Notes under the pieces: model-generated | Databases searched by the model: none | What the model saw: the letters and a program-made list of their open reading frames with translations, nothing else | Told to the model about the DNA's origin: nothing | Part shown: one piece after another, positions 1-11,313 of the stretch | Layout of the letters: every line of letters starts with the position of its first letter | Numbering within the stretch: the first letter of the stretch is position 1 | Made by a program: the position numbers and the translations under genes | Assembly (NCBI RefSeq): GCF_003205235.1 | Contig: NZ_QJSM01000020.1 | Location: 162,116-226,115, forward strand | Source of the DNA: Thermoplasma sp. Kam2015 | GTDB taxonomy: Archaea; Thermoplasmatota; Thermoplasmata; Thermoplasmatales; Thermoplasmataceae | Length of the DNA stretch: 64,000 nt | Direction of reading: 5' to 3'

Positions 1-3
1 TAA

Positions 4-573
<570 letters not shown>

Positions 574-713
574 TATTTATTCCTTATGCCATATTTTGAT
601 ATTTGCTTTCATCGCCATCTCCGTTTTTAAGGAATCCATATATCTTGAACATGAGTGAATATAGCACTATATCCTATAAGGAATAAAATTAATATTTCCC
701 TACCTCTGATCGC

Positions 714-2138
714 ATGATGGAAGCGAATTCAAATGCAAAGGCAACAAAGGTGCCAGGAAGGTCTGTAATGACCTCGCTCTCCGCGATGGGATATTTTCTT
801 GATGGTTACGACCTAAGCGTGATATCCGTTTTCACGCTGGTTCTGGTGACCTACAAGATCTTCAAGTACACGGCGTTCACAGAGTCGTTTGTCACTGGAT
901 CTGCTCTGCTGGGAGCTTTTGTCGGTGCGGTGCTATTTGGGCACTATGCAGACAGGATCGGCAGAAGATACCTGTACATATTCGATCTGATATTTTTCGC
1001 GATCTTTGCAATTCTGACAGCTCTCGCCACGAATATATATGAGATGATCGCGTTCAGGTTCTTTGTCGGTCTGGGTGTGGGTGCTGATTATGCCCTCAGT
1101 CCTGTCTACACAACAGAGATGTATCCCAATAGACAGAGAGGCGGAGGCTATGGCTGGGTCTGGACTTTCTGGAGCCTAGGCGCAGCCACGGCATTCATAA
1201 TCGGATACGCCTTCTATCTTGTCGATCCGTTGACAGGATGGCGCTGGACGCTTGGTCTTGGTGCAATCCCTGCCATCATAGTTGTGGTCATGAGGATGAA
1301 AATGCCAGAATCCATAAGATGGAAGGCTGCAGATAAAAGCGTATCTGAACAGGAAATAAGAGACGTTGCAGACAGCATAGGCATTAAGAAGGAGGAGATG
1401 GACAGCATACTGGCGGAGAGGAATAGGGAATCCAGAATCCGATCAGGTTCGCTGAGATCTCTCTTCAAGGGTGAATACGGCAAGAGAACGTTGATAGTCT
1501 GGATTCAGTGGATCCTGTATGACATAGCCGGATACGGCATAGGCCTGTACTCTCCACTCATCCTGAAGGAACTGGGCGTCGTTGGTTCCTATACGCTCCT
1601 CTATTCATTCGTATTCTACATGCCCATAGGCTTCATGGGCGCGTTCGGTGCAGTAATGCTGAATGACCGTGTGGGCAGAAGGCCGCTGCAGATACTCGGC
1701 TTCGGATCCATGGCTCTTGCCATGCTGCTGTTTTTCTTTGCCGCAAGCGGAAGAGGGCAAATATTCCTAGCCATAGGCATACTCGCGTTCATAATAGACT
1801 ATGCACTTGGAAACCTTGGACCTGGAAATACCATGGGCCTCTATGCCATAGAGCTGCTTCCGACCAAGCTGAGGAGCTCGTCCATGGGCAGCGCCACAGG
1901 TATAACAAGGATAGTTTCGTTCCTCTCGGCGTTCCTCTTTCCATATCTGTCAAAATCGACCGTTCTTGGAAAGGAGGGTTTCTTCTTTGTCCTCTTTGTG
2001 GTGATGCTGCTGGCACTGTTCTTCACCATATTCTTCACACCTGAAACCAAGGGTCTCAGCCTTGAGGAGATAACCGTAGCAAAGTACAGACACGAAGGAT
2101 GGAAACCGGTACTTGCACTTGACGATTCCAAAAAATAA
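714..2138 (+). CDS. MFS transporter, sugar/organic-acid/phosphate symporter type
   Basis: A 474-residue membrane protein with about twelve hydrophobic segments. It has the MFS loop 2-3 motif (GHYADRIGRRYLY), its half-repeat (NDRVGRRPLQ) and the sugar-porter ending PETKGLSLEEIT. The DGYDLSVISV segment in helix 1 resembles proton:phosphate (PHS) and aromatic-acid symporters. Substrate cannot be read from sequence. Two consecutive ATGs (714 and 717) could start it. An AT-rich stretch at about 688-700 is the only promoter-like signal upstream. It converges with gdhA across an AT-rich spacer. Confidence 0.88.
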   Translation: MMEANSNAKATKVPGRSVMTSLSAMGYFLDGYDLSVISVFTLVLVTYKIFKYTAFTESFVTGSALLGAFVGAVLFGHYADRIGRRYLYIFDLIFFAIFAILTALATNIYEMIAFRFFVGLGVGADYALSPVYTTEMYPNRQRGGGYGWVWTFWSLGAATAFIIGYAFYLVDPLTGWRWTLGLGAIPAIIVVVMRMKMPESIRWKAADKSVSEQEIRDVADSIGIKKEEMDSILAERNRESRIRSGSLRSLFKGEYGKRTLIVWIQWILYDIAGYGIGLYSPLILKELGVVGSYTLLYSFVFYMPIGFMGAFGAVMLNDRVGRRPLQILGFGSMALAMLLFFFAASGRGQIFLAIGILAFIIDYALGNLGPGNTMGLYAIELLPTKLRSSSMGSATGITRIVSFLSAFLFPYLSKSTVLGKEGFFFVLFVVMLLALFFTIFFTPETKGLSLEEITVAKYRHEGWKPVLALDDSKK

Positions 2139-2258
2139 TAAATCATTTTTTTTAAATATACATAAAATTTAAATTCATCATCGTTCGCGAAACAGATAGG
2201 CGTATAATTTTCAATCTCAATATTTTCAGCAAAAATGATTCTGATTTTACAGAGAGGA

Positions 2259-3509
2259 TCACCACATTCCTCTGGCCTTCATTGCGTCAGCTACTTTCTT
2301 GACTGATACAACATACGCAGCCGTCCTAGGATTCACCTTATAGCGATCCATAGCATCAAAGACATCGTGCGCCGCCTTGGTCATCTTCTGATCAAGCTTC
2401 TTATATACGTCATCAGCGGTCCAATATTCGCCATAGTTGTTCTGAACCCACTCAAAGTACGACACTGTGACACCACCTGAGTTTGACAGGAAATCTGGAA
2501 GATCGAGTATTCCGCGCTTGAAGAGGATCTCATCAGCTTCAGGTGTTGTTGGTCCATTTGCCAGCTCAAGAACGATCTTTGCCTTTATCCTGTTCGCATT
2601 TTTTCCGGTTATCTGCTCCTCTATGGCGGCAGGTATGAGAACGTCCACCTCTGATTCCAGGAGTTCTTCATTCGTGATCGGAGTGGATCCAGGAAAACCG
2701 ACGACGGATCCTGTCTTCCTCTTGTGATCAAGCAGAGAACTGTAATCTATACCGTCTTTCTTGAATATTCCGCCCTTCGTATCAGATACGGCCACGACCT
2801 TTGCACCGAACATCTCCTGAACAAACTTGACCGCGAACTGCCCTGCATTTCCGAAACCCTGAACGGCCACGCGCGCCTTTGAAAGATCGAGACCGATCCT
2901 CTTTGCACCCTCCCTGAGAACGAACATTCCACCCTTTGCGGTGGAGTCTCCACGACCTTCGGATCCTCCTACCTCGATAGGTTTTCCGGTTATTACGTTT
3001 GGAGCACTGTGCCTCACTATATTTTCGTATTCATCCATCATCCATGCCATGATCTGTGGATTCGTATAGACATCAGGTGCTGGTACATCGACATCTGGTC
3101 CTATGAAATCAGCGATTGCCCTTATATAACCACGGCTGAGCCTCTCCAGCTCACCCTGGCTCATGGATTTGGGATCGCAGATCACTCCACCCTTAGCGCC
3201 TCCAAAGGGTATGTCAACTATAGCGCATTTCCATGTCATCCATGCGGCCAGAGCCTTTACCGTTGAAAGGGTCTCCTCCGGATGATACCTTATACCACCC
3301 TTGCCAGGGCCTCTGGCGGTATTGTATCTGACCCTGAAGCCTGTAAATACCTTCACCTTACCGTCATCCATCTTTACAGGTATGCTCACCTGAAGGATCT
3401 TCTCAGGCTGCCTCAGTATCTCCAGAGCCTGCTCATCCAGCTTCAAAACTGCGGCCGCTTTCTCAAGCTGCTGCAAGGCCATCTCAAAAGGATCCATGCT
3501 TTCCGGCAT
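2259..3509 (-). CDS. gdhA: Glutamate dehydrogenase
   Basis: Interconverts glutamate and 2-oxoglutarate plus ammonia with NAD(P). The 416-residue length is typical of archaeal hexameric GDH. The substrate domain shows [11 protein letters not shown] (residues 67-77) and the catalytic-lysine region [15 protein letters not shown] (94-108). The Rossmann domain shows [11 protein letters not shown]. The start is taken at the ATG at 3509 because GGTGA lies five bases upstream; an in-frame GTG at 3518 would put that box inside the gene. An AT-rich TATA-like stretch (about 3520-3545) precedes it. Cofactor preference is not assigned. Confidence 0.94.
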   Translation of the reverse strand: MPESMDPFEMALQQLEKAAAVLKLDEQALEILRQPEKILQVSIPVKMDDGKVKVFTGFRVRYNTARGPGKGGIRYHPEETLSTVKALAAWMTWKCAIVDIPFGGAKGGVICDPKSMSQGELERLSRGYIRAIADFIGPDVDVPAPDVYTNPQIMAWMMDEYENIVRHSAPNVITGKPIEVGGSEGRGDSTAKGGMFVLREGAKRIGLDLSKARVAVQGFGNAGQFAVKFVQEMFGAKVVAVSDTKGGIFKKDGIDYSSLLDHKRKTGSVVGFPGSTPITNEELLESEVDVLIPAAIEEQITGKNANRIKAKIVLELANGPTTPEADEILFKRGILDLPDFLSNSGGVTVSYFEWVQNNYGEYWTADDVYKKLDQKMTKAAHDVFDAMDRYKVNPRTAAYVVSVKKVADAMKARGMW

Positions 3510-3592
3510 ATATGTCACCTTATTTTTAAATATTTAAATACATGTAGACATGCATTAATAATATATGAAATTAATTATCTTGGCATTTTTAA

Positions 3593-6286
3593 TCATGAAA
3601 TATATATGACCGGTTTGCCGGGAAGTGCAATTTTTCCGTTTATGACATCGCCCCTCTGTATCCTTATGGGACAGCCTATCTCCTTGGATATGTAAACCTG
3701 ATTCCTCTGGAGGACGTCATACTCATCGAAACCGTAGATCATTATGTCCTTTCTGCGCTTCACCAGATACTGCATGTATTTCTTGGACTGCCCTGAAACC
3801 GAATTGTTGAGAAATTCCTGGGCAGCCCTCATGACATCATCATTTGCAACCGTTATTTCAACGGATTTTGGCTCCATGCCGGTGACCTGAACTATATTTT
3901 TGATGTCCTGCAGCACCCTCTCAACATAATCCATGGCATTATACATCTGATCGCATGTCATTGCGAATTTCCTGACTATGCGTTCGTATCTGTCCATGAA
4001 GTTCTCTTGGAACGGATCCACGGACACGTATGTATCGGAGACATACATGTGCCAGTATTCCTCCGCATGATGTGGTATGACAGGCATCAAAGACCTGATC
4101 CAGTCAGCGAGTACCGGTGTAATAGCTCTGTTCACATCTCCGCCTCTGGATGCAAGATATTTCAAATCGTTCAGAACCCCGTAGAATATGTTGATGTATG
4201 CATCCCTTATCTGATATTTATCCATGCTCTCGAAGAACTGCTTAAGCCTCACTGCGAACCTGGCTACGAACCATGCCTCATAGAAGTTTAGATCAGATTC
4301 GTCAGCCTTGAATTTTGAAAGTAAATCCTTGAATTCATTGAATCTCCTGGTTATGCCTGCCAGATCTGTTTCATTCCAGTCCATCGTGGACGATATATCC
4401 GCCTGGACTGCCACATAAAGCCTATATATATCGGCTGAATATTTTTTCGTTATTTCCAGAAGCGATATGACGTTGCCCTTGCTCTTGGAGATCTTAGCGC
4501 CGTTCGAAACCACAAGACCAGATATTATGAGTCCAGCGGGCCATTTTTCCTTAGGAAATATGGCGGCATGGTTGAGAACATAGAAAGAGAGGTGATTGGA
4601 TATGTGCGGAATGGCCGTGAGCCTTATATCTACAGGATACCAGTAACTGAACTGCTTCTTGGCCTCTTCTTCTTTGTCGTTCAACGGAGATCCTTCCAGA
4701 AATATTCTTGTCATGACCTCATCGTTCAGGTCGCCTTTGACGTATAGATCCCTAAGCTGCAGAGAGTTTGTGTAAACAGCTGGATATATGGTCGAATCGG
4801 AGAGAGATTCGATCACCCATCTGTCATCGAAAGGCAGTTTTGTTCCGAGTCCCCTTCTTCTGGCGCAGGGACGTTCACGCAGCCAATCGATCGCGTCGTT
4901 CATGACGCTCCTGTATAATTCTGGATGCATCACCATGGAATTTATCATGCTGTGGCCTAGATCCTTGAGCCATGTCTGGGAATAATCCAGAAACCACTGA
5001 TCCGGAAGCACCGCTACGATGACCTTCGATCCAGATCTAGTCACCGCATGCCTTGACGTCTCGTAGAATATGAACGCATTTCCATCATCTATGAGATCCT
5101 TTTTCACCGCCTCTCGGGCCTCACGGACAGGCATACCTGTATAACTCCCTGAGTTGATCAGCTTGCCGTAATAGAACTCATTCCTGTAGAGATCCCTCGT
5201 TGCCTCCTCGCGCCCTTCATCTGAATTCAAATCGTATTTGGCCTCTATATCCACCATTTTGATGGGCGCTTCTATCACGACTGGGAATTCATGCCCCCTC
5301 TTCTTTTTGTAATAAACGTAATCGTATACTGAATGTGATGGGACAGAGTACACTATGCCAGTCCCGTTATCCGGATCCACAAAATCGGCCTGATACACCT
5401 TGACCTGCTTCTTTGTTGGGGTCTCATAGGTGTACTTCTGTATCGTAGCTGTACTGATCTCTCCCAGCAGATCGACATCATCCCTTTGGAATTTCAGCTT
5501 GGTGAGACAATTCTCGGAGACGACAGCCTCACGACCTGCTATACGGATCTTAACGTATTTTGCGTTCGGATTGATCCACAGATTTGTTATCCCGTATATG
5601 GTCTCTGGCCTTAACGAGGCGGCGATCAGATCGAAGGATCTGCCGTGAAAGAATATCGCGGTATATTCCTCTATCGTGACCTTATCGGTGTCTCCGTCCT
5701 TTATGTCGTCCTCGCCAACCGCATTGTCATCATCCAGGCTGTAGAGTATTGGATATTTTCCCTGCTTTATCAGACCCTTGTCGTTCAGTCTCCTGAACTG
5801 CCACTGCACAAACTTCTGATAGAATTCATCAGCGGATGTGAAACGCCTGCTCCAGTCTATGGAGTATCCGAGCCGCTTGAAATCGTTTATTATGGCATTG
5901 GAAAAGTAATCTGCGATATTTTTTGGATCCTTGAAACTCTCGATTATAGAATCTACATCCTTTTCTCCATATTCCTGAAGATACGATCTGTAGAGATCGA
6001 TCGTGGCCCTGTCTCCTACCCTTATCCTTTCTGAAAAGGCTAATATCGGCGTACCACTCTGGTGGAATCCCATGGGAAACAGCACATTATAATTTCTGGA
6101 TCTCTTGTATCTCGCTATGATGTCTCCAAGCGTATATGTCCTGCCATGCCCAACATGAAGCGATCCATTGGTATATGGCCACGGTACCGTTATCATGAAC
6201 TTCTTCCGTTCATCTATCTTCGGGACAAATATTCCGTCCCTTTCCCAGGCATTCTGCCACTTCGTCTCTATGTCCACGGTGATCAC
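3593..6286 (-). CDS. leuS: Leucyl-tRNA synthetase
   Basis: Class I aminoacyl-tRNA synthetase charging tRNA-Leu; 897 residues, archaeal type. The HIGH motif appears as HVGH (residues 44-47, after PWPYTNGSL) and the KMSKS motif as KISKS near residue 600 ([12 protein letters not shown]). The editing insert lies between them and the anticodon-binding region is C-terminal. The start is placed at a GTG at 6286 that overlaps the pdaD stop by four bases (GTGA), implying translational coupling; an in-frame GTG at 6277 is an alternative, and further upstream extension would lie inside pdaD. Pairing with an arginine decarboxylase has no obvious metabolic logic. Confidence 0.95.
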   Translation of the reverse strand: MITVDIETKWQNAWERDGIFVPKIDERKKFMITVPWPYTNGSLHVGHGRTYTLGDIIARYKRSRNYNVLFPMGFHQSGTPILAFSERIRVGDRATIDLYRSYLQEYGEKDVDSIIESFKDPKNIADYFSNAIINDFKRLGYSIDWSRRFTSADEFYQKFVQWQFRRLNDKGLIKQGKYPILYSLDDDNAVGEDDIKDGDTDKVTIEEYTAIFFHGRSFDLIAASLRPETIYGITNLWINPNAKYVKIRIAGREAVVSENCLTKLKFQRDDVDLLGEISTATIQKYTYETPTKKQVKVYQADFVDPDNGTGIVYSVPSHSVYDYVYYKKKRGHEFPVVIEAPIKMVDIEAKYDLNSDEGREEATRDLYRNEFYYGKLINSGSYTGMPVREAREAVKKDLIDDGNAFIFYETSRHAVTRSGSKVIVAVLPDQWFLDYSQTWLKDLGHSMINSMVMHPELYRSVMNDAIDWLRERPCARRRGLGTKLPFDDRWVIESLSDSTIYPAVYTNSLQLRDLYVKGDLNDEVMTRIFLEGSPLNDKEEEAKKQFSYWYPVDIRLTAIPHISNHLSFYVLNHAAIFPKEKWPAGLIISGLVVSNGAKISKSKGNVISLLEITKKYSADIYRLYVAVQADISSTMDWNETDLAGITRRFNEFKDLLSKFKADESDLNFYEAWFVARFAVRLKQFFESMDKYQIRDAYINIFYGVLNDLKYLASRGGDVNRAITPVLADWIRSLMPVIPHHAEEYWHMYVSDTYVSVDPFQENFMDRYERIVRKFAMTCDQMYNAMDYVERVLQDIKNIVQVTGMEPKSVEITVANDDVMRAAQEFLNNSVSGQSKKYMQYLVKRRKDIMIYGFDEYDVLQRNQVYISKEIGCPIRIQRGDVINGKIALPGKPVIYIS

Positions 6287-6831
6287 TCCACTATAAGAAC
6301 GGCGGCTGCCACCACGGTGGTCCACTCACCCGGTTCGAGAACAACAGCAGTGGATGATATTGAACCGGTCGTGAGTATCTTATCCTCCAGCACGTATTCC
6401 TCCTTCTGCTTATCATAGGCAAGCTGTGCCGACGATCCTATGGTTGATGCAAGCATCTCGGCCGCAAGCTTCTCGGCAAATGATCCGGCCGCCTTCTCCG
6501 TCTCTCCGAAACTGTGGTGCTCGCTAAGATATCCCCATTTGCTCCTGTCACGAGGTATCGCATATCCTATTGCAGCTGATATCATCCTGTTCAGCTCGTT
6601 AGATGTGTTTCTAGCCAGCACTGTGAACAGTATCTGACCTGGATTCAATTTTTTCAGTCCCTCTTCCCTGGTTATCATCTGTGCATGTGGTGGAAAAATG
6701 GAACTGATGCTGGACAGGTTATAAGGAGCTATACCTGCATCTCTAAGAGCTGCCTCGAATGATACAAGCTGTGTTTCTCCCCTCCCCACGCCTCTCGTGA
6801 AGAAGATATGCGTCGGCACAAATCCTGACAT
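6283..6831 (-). CDS. pdaD: Pyruvoyl-dependent arginine decarboxylase
   Basis: Decarboxylates arginine to agmatine for polyamine and agmatidine synthesis. The 182-residue length fits the PvlArgDC family. The proenzyme self-cleaves at a Ser-Ser bond; the sequence [15 protein letters not shown] holds the site, with SSIFPP matching the family's SS(I/V)xPP, so the second serine would become the pyruvoyl group. [13 protein letters not shown] matches the conserved C-terminal helix region. ATG 6831 follows a TATA-like AGTAATATAAG at leaderless distance. The 3' end overlaps the leuS start by four bases. Confidence 0.92.
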   Translation of the reverse strand: MSGFVPTHIFFTRGVGRGETQLVSFEAALRDAGIAPYNLSSISSIFPPHAQMITREEGLKKLNPGQILFTVLARNTSNELNRMISAAIGYAIPRDRSKWGYLSEHHSFGETEKAAGSFAEKLAAEMLASTIGSSAQLAYDKQKEEYVLEDKILTTGSISSTAVVLEPGEWTTVVAAAVLIVE

Positions 6832-6979
6832 AGAAAACCGATATTCTGCGTTCTTATATTACTTTTGATCGACATTTCATCCACAGCGATTGCAAATTTT
6901 TCAGCCATCATCTCGAAGGATAGATGACGGGATGCCGCTATCCGGCAAAGTATATATATTATATAAAACTTATTTAAAT

Positions 6980-7909
6980 ATGAAAATACTGGTAGTGGTA
7001 CCGGAATTTCTTCCGTTGGATCAGATAAAAGCTGCCGTCTCAACGATATCCTCCGATCTTGATGTACGCAATGACACTAACTTCGAAAGAAGTGATGCAG
7101 AAATTCTCATCGTCACGACGTTCACCCCCGTAAACGCCGAACTTTTGAAAAAAATGCCAAGATTGAGATTCGTGCAGGTTGCGAGTATAGGATATGACAA
7201 CGTAGATCTAAACGCCATGAAAGGAAACGGAATAATCGTTTCGAATATACCAACGGCTAGCGCTGACAGCGTTGCTGAGCATGCGCTCTCCATGGTACTG
7301 TCTCTGCTGAAGGATCAGAGATTTCTGGATTCGGAGATCCGGTCTGGCCGGTGGCCAAAGATAACGAGATCGACGGATCTTATGGGCAAGACGTTTGGCA
7401 TCGTTGGAATGGGATCCATAGGCCGTGCGCTGGCATCCAGGCTTCTACCGTTCAAAACGGCCATCATCTATTATGATATTAAGAGGATGAGCGAGGCTGA
7501 GGAGGAGGAATACGGTGCAACGTATGTCGATCTGAATAGATTGCTTTCCGATGCAGATATCGTTTCCGTTCATGTGCCACTTACCGAAACAACGAGACAT
7601 CTCTTCAACAAGAGCAAATTCTATCTTATGAAGGACGGATCAATATTCATAAATACTTCAAGAGGTGAGGTCGTTGTGGAGAAGGACCTCATTGAGGCTA
7701 TAAAGAAGAAAGGCTTAAGGGCGGGTCTTGACGTTTTCGAGACGGAACCGCCTGATCCCAAATCAGAACTTCTGAAGCTTGACAACACCATACTCTCACC
7801 GCACATAGCTGGCGTGACCATTGAAAGTCAGATGCGTTTCTTCAAGGAAACCATCGCAAACGTCATGCGCTACATGCAGGGATATGAACCAAACTTCAGG
7901 GTGGCCTGA
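6980..7909 (+). CDS. D-isomer-specific 2-hydroxyacid dehydrogenase
   Basis: NAD(P)-dependent oxidoreductase of the D-lactate / phosphoglycerate / glyoxylate reductase superfamily, 309 residues. Dinucleotide motif GMGSIGRA lies near residues 143-150. The catalytic Arg (NTSRGEVV), Glu (DVFETEPP) and His (LSPHIAGVT) are all present. The ATG at 6980 is chosen because MKILVVV is a normal family N-terminus and an AT-rich TATA-like stretch lies just upstream; a longer frame from 6890 lacks family-like sequence. The stop is directly followed by the ATG of a ThDP decarboxylase, suggesting one pathway that makes or removes a 2-oxoacid. Substrate unknown. Confidence 0.9.
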   Translation: MKILVVVPEFLPLDQIKAAVSTISSDLDVRNDTNFERSDAEILIVTTFTPVNAELLKKMPRLRFVQVASIGYDNVDLNAMKGNGIIVSNIPTASADSVAEHALSMVLSLLKDQRFLDSEIRSGRWPKITRSTDLMGKTFGIVGMGSIGRALASRLLPFKTAIIYYDIKRMSEAEEEEYGATYVDLNRLLSDADIVSVHVPLTETTRHLFNKSKFYLMKDGSIFINTSRGEVVVEKDLIEAIKKKGLRAGLDVFETEPPDPKSELLKLDNTILSPHIAGVTIESQMRFFKETIANVMRYMQGYEPNFRVA

Positions 7910-9448
7910 ATGAAGGGATACAAAATATTCGGGAATGTTCTCAGAGATTTGAAACTCTCACCGGTTCTGGGTAATCCTGGAACAACTGAACTACCCATGC
8001 TGAGAGACATCTCAAACTATGTGCTCACGCTTCATGACGGAATCGCGGTGGGCATGGCTGATGGGATCGCCCTTTGGACAAGGAAGCCTGTCCTCGTTAA
8101 CCTGCACACAGATCTTGGATTGGGAAATGCCATGGCCTTTCTGATGACCGCAGCAAGGAACCACTCCCCCCTGATAGTCACGGCAGGACAGCAGGATCAG
8201 AGACATCTGGCCTACGAACCGCTTCTCTCCGGAAATCTGACGGAGATGGCCGATAACTTCGCAAAATACAGGACAGAGGTGAGAAAACCAGATGACATAG
8301 CCTATGAGATCAGAAAGGCGTATCAGATAGCTGAAGAGCCACCGAGGGGCCCTGTATTCCTTTCATTTCCCATGGACGTCATGGAGGCGGAAGGATCATA
8401 CGTATACGAAGATGTCGCGAGATCGACTCACAATGTGATGGACGAAGACGATGTAATAGCGGTGGCAAACGCTATAAATGATGCCAAGAATCCTGCCGTG
8501 ATCTTCGGATCGGAGATCGATGAATTCGATGCCTTCTCAGAAGCCATGGCCTTTGCGGAGAAACTTGGTTGTCCTGTCTATTCGGAGCCGTTGGGAAACA
8601 GATCGAGTTATCCCTCAGATGATCCGCATTACGCGGGAGAACTTTATCCTGCAGCAGCTCTTGTGGATCTGGACCTGATGCAGTACGATCTCCTTCTCTT
8701 TATAGGATCCGATCTCACGCTGTATCCTTATACTACGGATCTAATACTGCCCGGTAAGAGGAAGATAGTCATAGGCCTCAACAACAGACGAATGATAGGT
8801 GAAACGTATCGGGCGAATCCAAAGATATTCCTTGCGAGAATACTGGATCTTGTGCACAGAAAGTGCAATTTCAGACGTAGCAGGGACTATATGAAGCTCA
8901 CGGACGCAGTCAGGGATAAAAAGAAGATGGGGCAGAAATACGTCTCATACAGGATATCGAAGTATTTCAGTGATTTTACCATGATGGATGAAGCAATATC
9001 TGTTTCAGAAACACTCAGACATTACTTCGGATACAGGCCAAACGGTTACTTCACTGCAAGGAGCGGACAAATAGGATGGGCGCTGCCTGCATCTCTCGGC
9101 ATAGCGATGTACAATCCAAAAGTTGTAACTGTGGTTGGTGATGGGTCTCTCATGTACTCCATACAGGCGCTGTGGACGGCAAAGCATTACGGAATACCAC
9201 TCAAACTAATAGTTCTGGAAAATGGCGGATACAATATTCTGAGGAGCTATGCCATGTCCTATTTTCCGGAGATCAGTGATGCTGAATATCTCAGGCCAGA
9301 GATGGATATAGAGAGCATCGTATCATCGTATGACATAGACGTGCGTATTGCCGATGCTGAGCTGAAGGAACTTGAGTGGCTGAGGTCAGGATCTGATCAG
9401 AAGGCTCTGATCGTGAAGATGGACAGATCCATCCCAAGCATGTTCTGA
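7910..9448 (+). CDS. ThDP-dependent decarboxylase (benzoylformate decarboxylase / acetolactate synthase superfamily)
   Basis: A 512-residue thiamine-diphosphate enzyme. The N-terminal GNPGTTELPML carries the conserved Glu that activates ThDP. The C-terminal ThDP/Mg motif is GDGSLMYSIQ...ENGGYN around residues 410-440. Overall order resembles benzoylformate decarboxylase (MdlC), which acts on 2-oxoacids. The ATG abuts the TGA of the upstream hydroxyacid dehydrogenase with no spacer, so translation is probably coupled and the pair may interconvert a hydroxyacid, an oxoacid and an aldehyde. The exact substrate cannot be stated. Confidence 0.87.
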   Translation: MKGYKIFGNVLRDLKLSPVLGNPGTTELPMLRDISNYVLTLHDGIAVGMADGIALWTRKPVLVNLHTDLGLGNAMAFLMTAARNHSPLIVTAGQQDQRHLAYEPLLSGNLTEMADNFAKYRTEVRKPDDIAYEIRKAYQIAEEPPRGPVFLSFPMDVMEAEGSYVYEDVARSTHNVMDEDDVIAVANAINDAKNPAVIFGSEIDEFDAFSEAMAFAEKLGCPVYSEPLGNRSSYPSDDPHYAGELYPAAALVDLDLMQYDLLLFIGSDLTLYPYTTDLILPGKRKIVIGLNNRRMIGETYRANPKIFLARILDLVHRKCNFRRSRDYMKLTDAVRDKKKMGQKYVSYRISKYFSDFTMMDEAISVSETLRHYFGYRPNGYFTARSGQIGWALPASLGIAMYNPKVVTVVGDGSLMYSIQALWTAKHYGIPLKLIVLENGGYNILRSYAMSYFPEISDAEYLRPEMDIESIVSSYDIDVRIADAELKELEWLRSGSDQKALIVKMDRSIPSMF

Positions 9449-9466
9449 TCAATCCTCATGGAACCA

Positions 9467-10420
9467 TCATCTTCTGTACATTTCAAGAACAACATCAAGA
9501 TTCCTGAGGGCATTTTCCGGTGGATATGGTACATCGATATCCTTCTCCACGCTTTCTATGAATCCACCAATTTCGGATTCATAGACGTCCTTCCATTCTA
9601 CATTAAGCATCGTGCCGTTCAAAACTGGAGGATTGAGCACCGTGCGGATCTCGTCTGGTTTCATGAGGCTTGATCCTGCCATCTCATATATAGATCCATC
9701 TGTGCCTATGACCTCATACGCGGGAAGTCTAGGTGGATCCTGGTAGCTCCATGAATAATAGAAAATGCCGTATGCACCGTTCCTGAATGTAAAAAGCGCA
9801 GCTGTATTGTCCTCGCCTTCCAGAGAGGTTCCGCCTTTATAGTTATGGCATGAAATATCCTTCCATTCTCCACCGAAGTCGAGGAAAAGTTCAAGAAAAT
9901 GGACACCTCCGTCGATCAGAGATCCTCCCATCATCTCGCTTCTCCTGCTCCTCCAGCCCGGCGCATCGTATCTCTGCTGATCCCTGACGATGATGGTGCG
10001 TATAGATCCTATCTTACCATTTTCGATGGCCTCCATAGCCCTCTTGAACGAGGGATCGAAGAAGAACTGTTCCGCGACCATGAATTTCAGATTCCTCCTT
10101 TTGGACTGATTGATGAGTTTGATGGCCTCATCTATCCTCCCCGTTATTGGCTTCTCTATCAAAACATGCTTTCCGGCTTCAAGCGCCTTCATGGCTACTT
10201 CATAGTGAAGATGGTGAGGCAGTACTATGTCCACGATGTCGCTGTTGCTGCTGAGAGCCTCAGTCAAGTCAGAATAGGTACCATGTATACCATAGTCCTT
10301 CCGGTACAAGTTAAGAACCTGATCATTTCTATCATATACTGAAAAATCAAAGCCAAGACGCCTGTAGGTTTCTGCATGTACCTTTCCAAATCCGTTGCCT
10401 CCAATGAGAAGTATATTCAT
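9467..10420 (-). CDS. Gfo/Idh/MocA-family oxidoreductase
   Basis: A 317-residue NAD(P)-dependent oxidoreductase. The N-terminal Rossmann fold has GGNGFGKVHAETY, and the family motif EKPIT lies near residue 94 (KHVLIEKPITG). The C-terminal half carries GGSLIDGGVHFLELF, with a conserved His of the active-site type. Such enzymes act on sugars, inositols or similar polyols. It converges with the ThDP decarboxylase, leaving 18 bp between stops. Substrate unassigned. Confidence 0.88.
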   Translation of the reverse strand: MNILLIGGNGFGKVHAETYRRLGFDFSVYDRNDQVLNLYRKDYGIHGTYSDLTEALSSNSDIVDIVLPHHLHYEVAMKALEAGKHVLIEKPITGRIDEAIKLINQSKRRNLKFMVAEQFFFDPSFKRAMEAIENGKIGSIRTIIVRDQQRYDAPGWRSRRSEMMGGSLIDGGVHFLELFLDFGGEWKDISCHNYKGGTSLEGEDNTAALFTFRNGAYGIFYYSWSYQDPPRLPAYEVIGTDGSIYEMAGSSLMKPDEIRTVLNPPVLNGTMLNVEWKDVYESEIGGFIESVEKDIDVPYPPENALRNLDVVLEMYRR

Positions 10421-10631
10421 AACTCATAGGAGTATTATCTTATATATTATTCTTTATGCATAGATATATAGCGATAAGGCTGTATATCAACGCATGATTT
10501 CGCTAGGCATAGTCCAGACAGCCCGCAAAAGCACATGGGGACAGCGTCATGTATAAATACGATGGATCTATAAAGTGTGGAACTAAGGCATGGGTTATTG
10601 ATTGATGAGGCTTCAGACCCATAGTTTGACG

Positions 10632-10645
10632 AAAAAGTTAAAAGC
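10632..10645 (+). promoter_or_regulatory. TATA box of the tRNA-Asn/tRNA-Met unit
   Basis: AAAAAGTTAAAAGC lies 24-37 bases before the tRNA-Asn 5' end, the expected distance for an archaeal TATA box. The second tRNA begins one base after the first ends, so both are probably transcribed from here. Confidence 0.5.
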
Positions 10646-10668
10646 AAAGTAGCTCTATCGGTCTTAGT

Positions 10669-10741
10669 GCCGCTGTAGCTCAGTTGGTAGAGCACTCGGC
10701 TGTTAACCGAGCGGTCATCGGTTCGAGACCGATCAGCGGCG
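10669..10741 (+). tRNA. tRNA-Asn (GTT)
   Basis: A cloverleaf folds cleanly: acceptor GCCGCTG pairs with CAGCGGC, D-arm AGCTCAGTTGGTAGAGC, anticodon stem CTCGG/CCGAG with loop CTGTTAA (anticodon GTT), and T-loop TTCGAGA. No intron and no encoded CCA. The discriminator base is G. Confidence 0.96.
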
Positions 10742-10742
10742 T

Positions 10743-10816
10743 GGGGATGTAGCTCAGCTAGGCAGAGCGCCTGGCTCATAACCAGGTGGTCGTCGGTTCA
10801 AACCCGGCCATCCCCA
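10743..10816 (+). tRNA. tRNA-Met (CAT), probably elongator
   Basis: Acceptor GGGGATG pairs with CATCCCC, anticodon stem CCTGG/CCAGG encloses CTCATAA (anticodon CAT), and the T-arm contains TTCAAAC. Archaeal initiator tRNAs normally begin A1-U72 and have three G-C pairs at the foot of the anticodon stem. This one begins with G and lacks that, so elongator Met or a lysidine/agmatidine-type Ile are the options. Confidence 0.93.
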
Positions 10817-11313
10817 TACGGTTATAAGTTTAAGGATTCTTCATAAGCTATCATTTTTATTTACATCATTTATGGCCTTTCCAGAAGATCGAGAATATTT
10901 AATGATATGGCATTTTTGAAATAAATAGGATCGTTAAAATTGAATCAAGAAAACGATGTTGAATCATACAGGGGAAAGGAGACCTGATAATAGCGTGAGC
11001 AGCCATCGCTGTAGTTATTTCCACATCAATCGATTTTTACGATATATACCCAATATAAAGGAAATGACAACATATCAAACCTATTTTTCAAATGGATCGA
11101 TAAGCTTTCTAATTCTGCATACTTTTCCTGAGATGATCCGTATCAACGACGCTACAGTGATCTTTGAAGATGGATCATGCGAATTGCCTGATACTATACG
11201 AATAGGCTGAGGTTTGCTATCTCTGCAGGCATTAATTCTGATTAAATAAATGAATCTTCAAACAGCTATGCTATCCATAAGGAATTTAATATAGTAGAAA
11301 TCAATAAATTATC
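10817..11313. other. Intergenic region, no convincing gene
   Basis: A forward frame at 10956-11210 ends in a protein-like stretch (LHTFPEMIRINDATVIFEDGSCELPD), but its first half looks random and no promoter or Shine-Dalgarno box is placed well for it. It may be the decayed 3' end of a gene. Nothing else is recognisable here. Confidence 0.3.

Noticed and set aside
10490..10668. TGATGA and CTTCAGA boxes upstream of tRNA-Asn, as in a C/D-box sRNA
   Set aside because: Box spacing is wrong and there is no second C'/D' pair or guide-length spacing; it could be chance.
10447..10779. Reverse open frame of 110 codons across the tRNA-Asn and tRNA-Met region
   Set aside because: It is antisense to two clear tRNA genes and its protein has no coherent composition.
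10956..11210. 84-codon forward frame as a real gene
   Set aside because: Only its last third looks protein-like and no promoter or ribosome site is placed for it; kept as a doubtful remark only.
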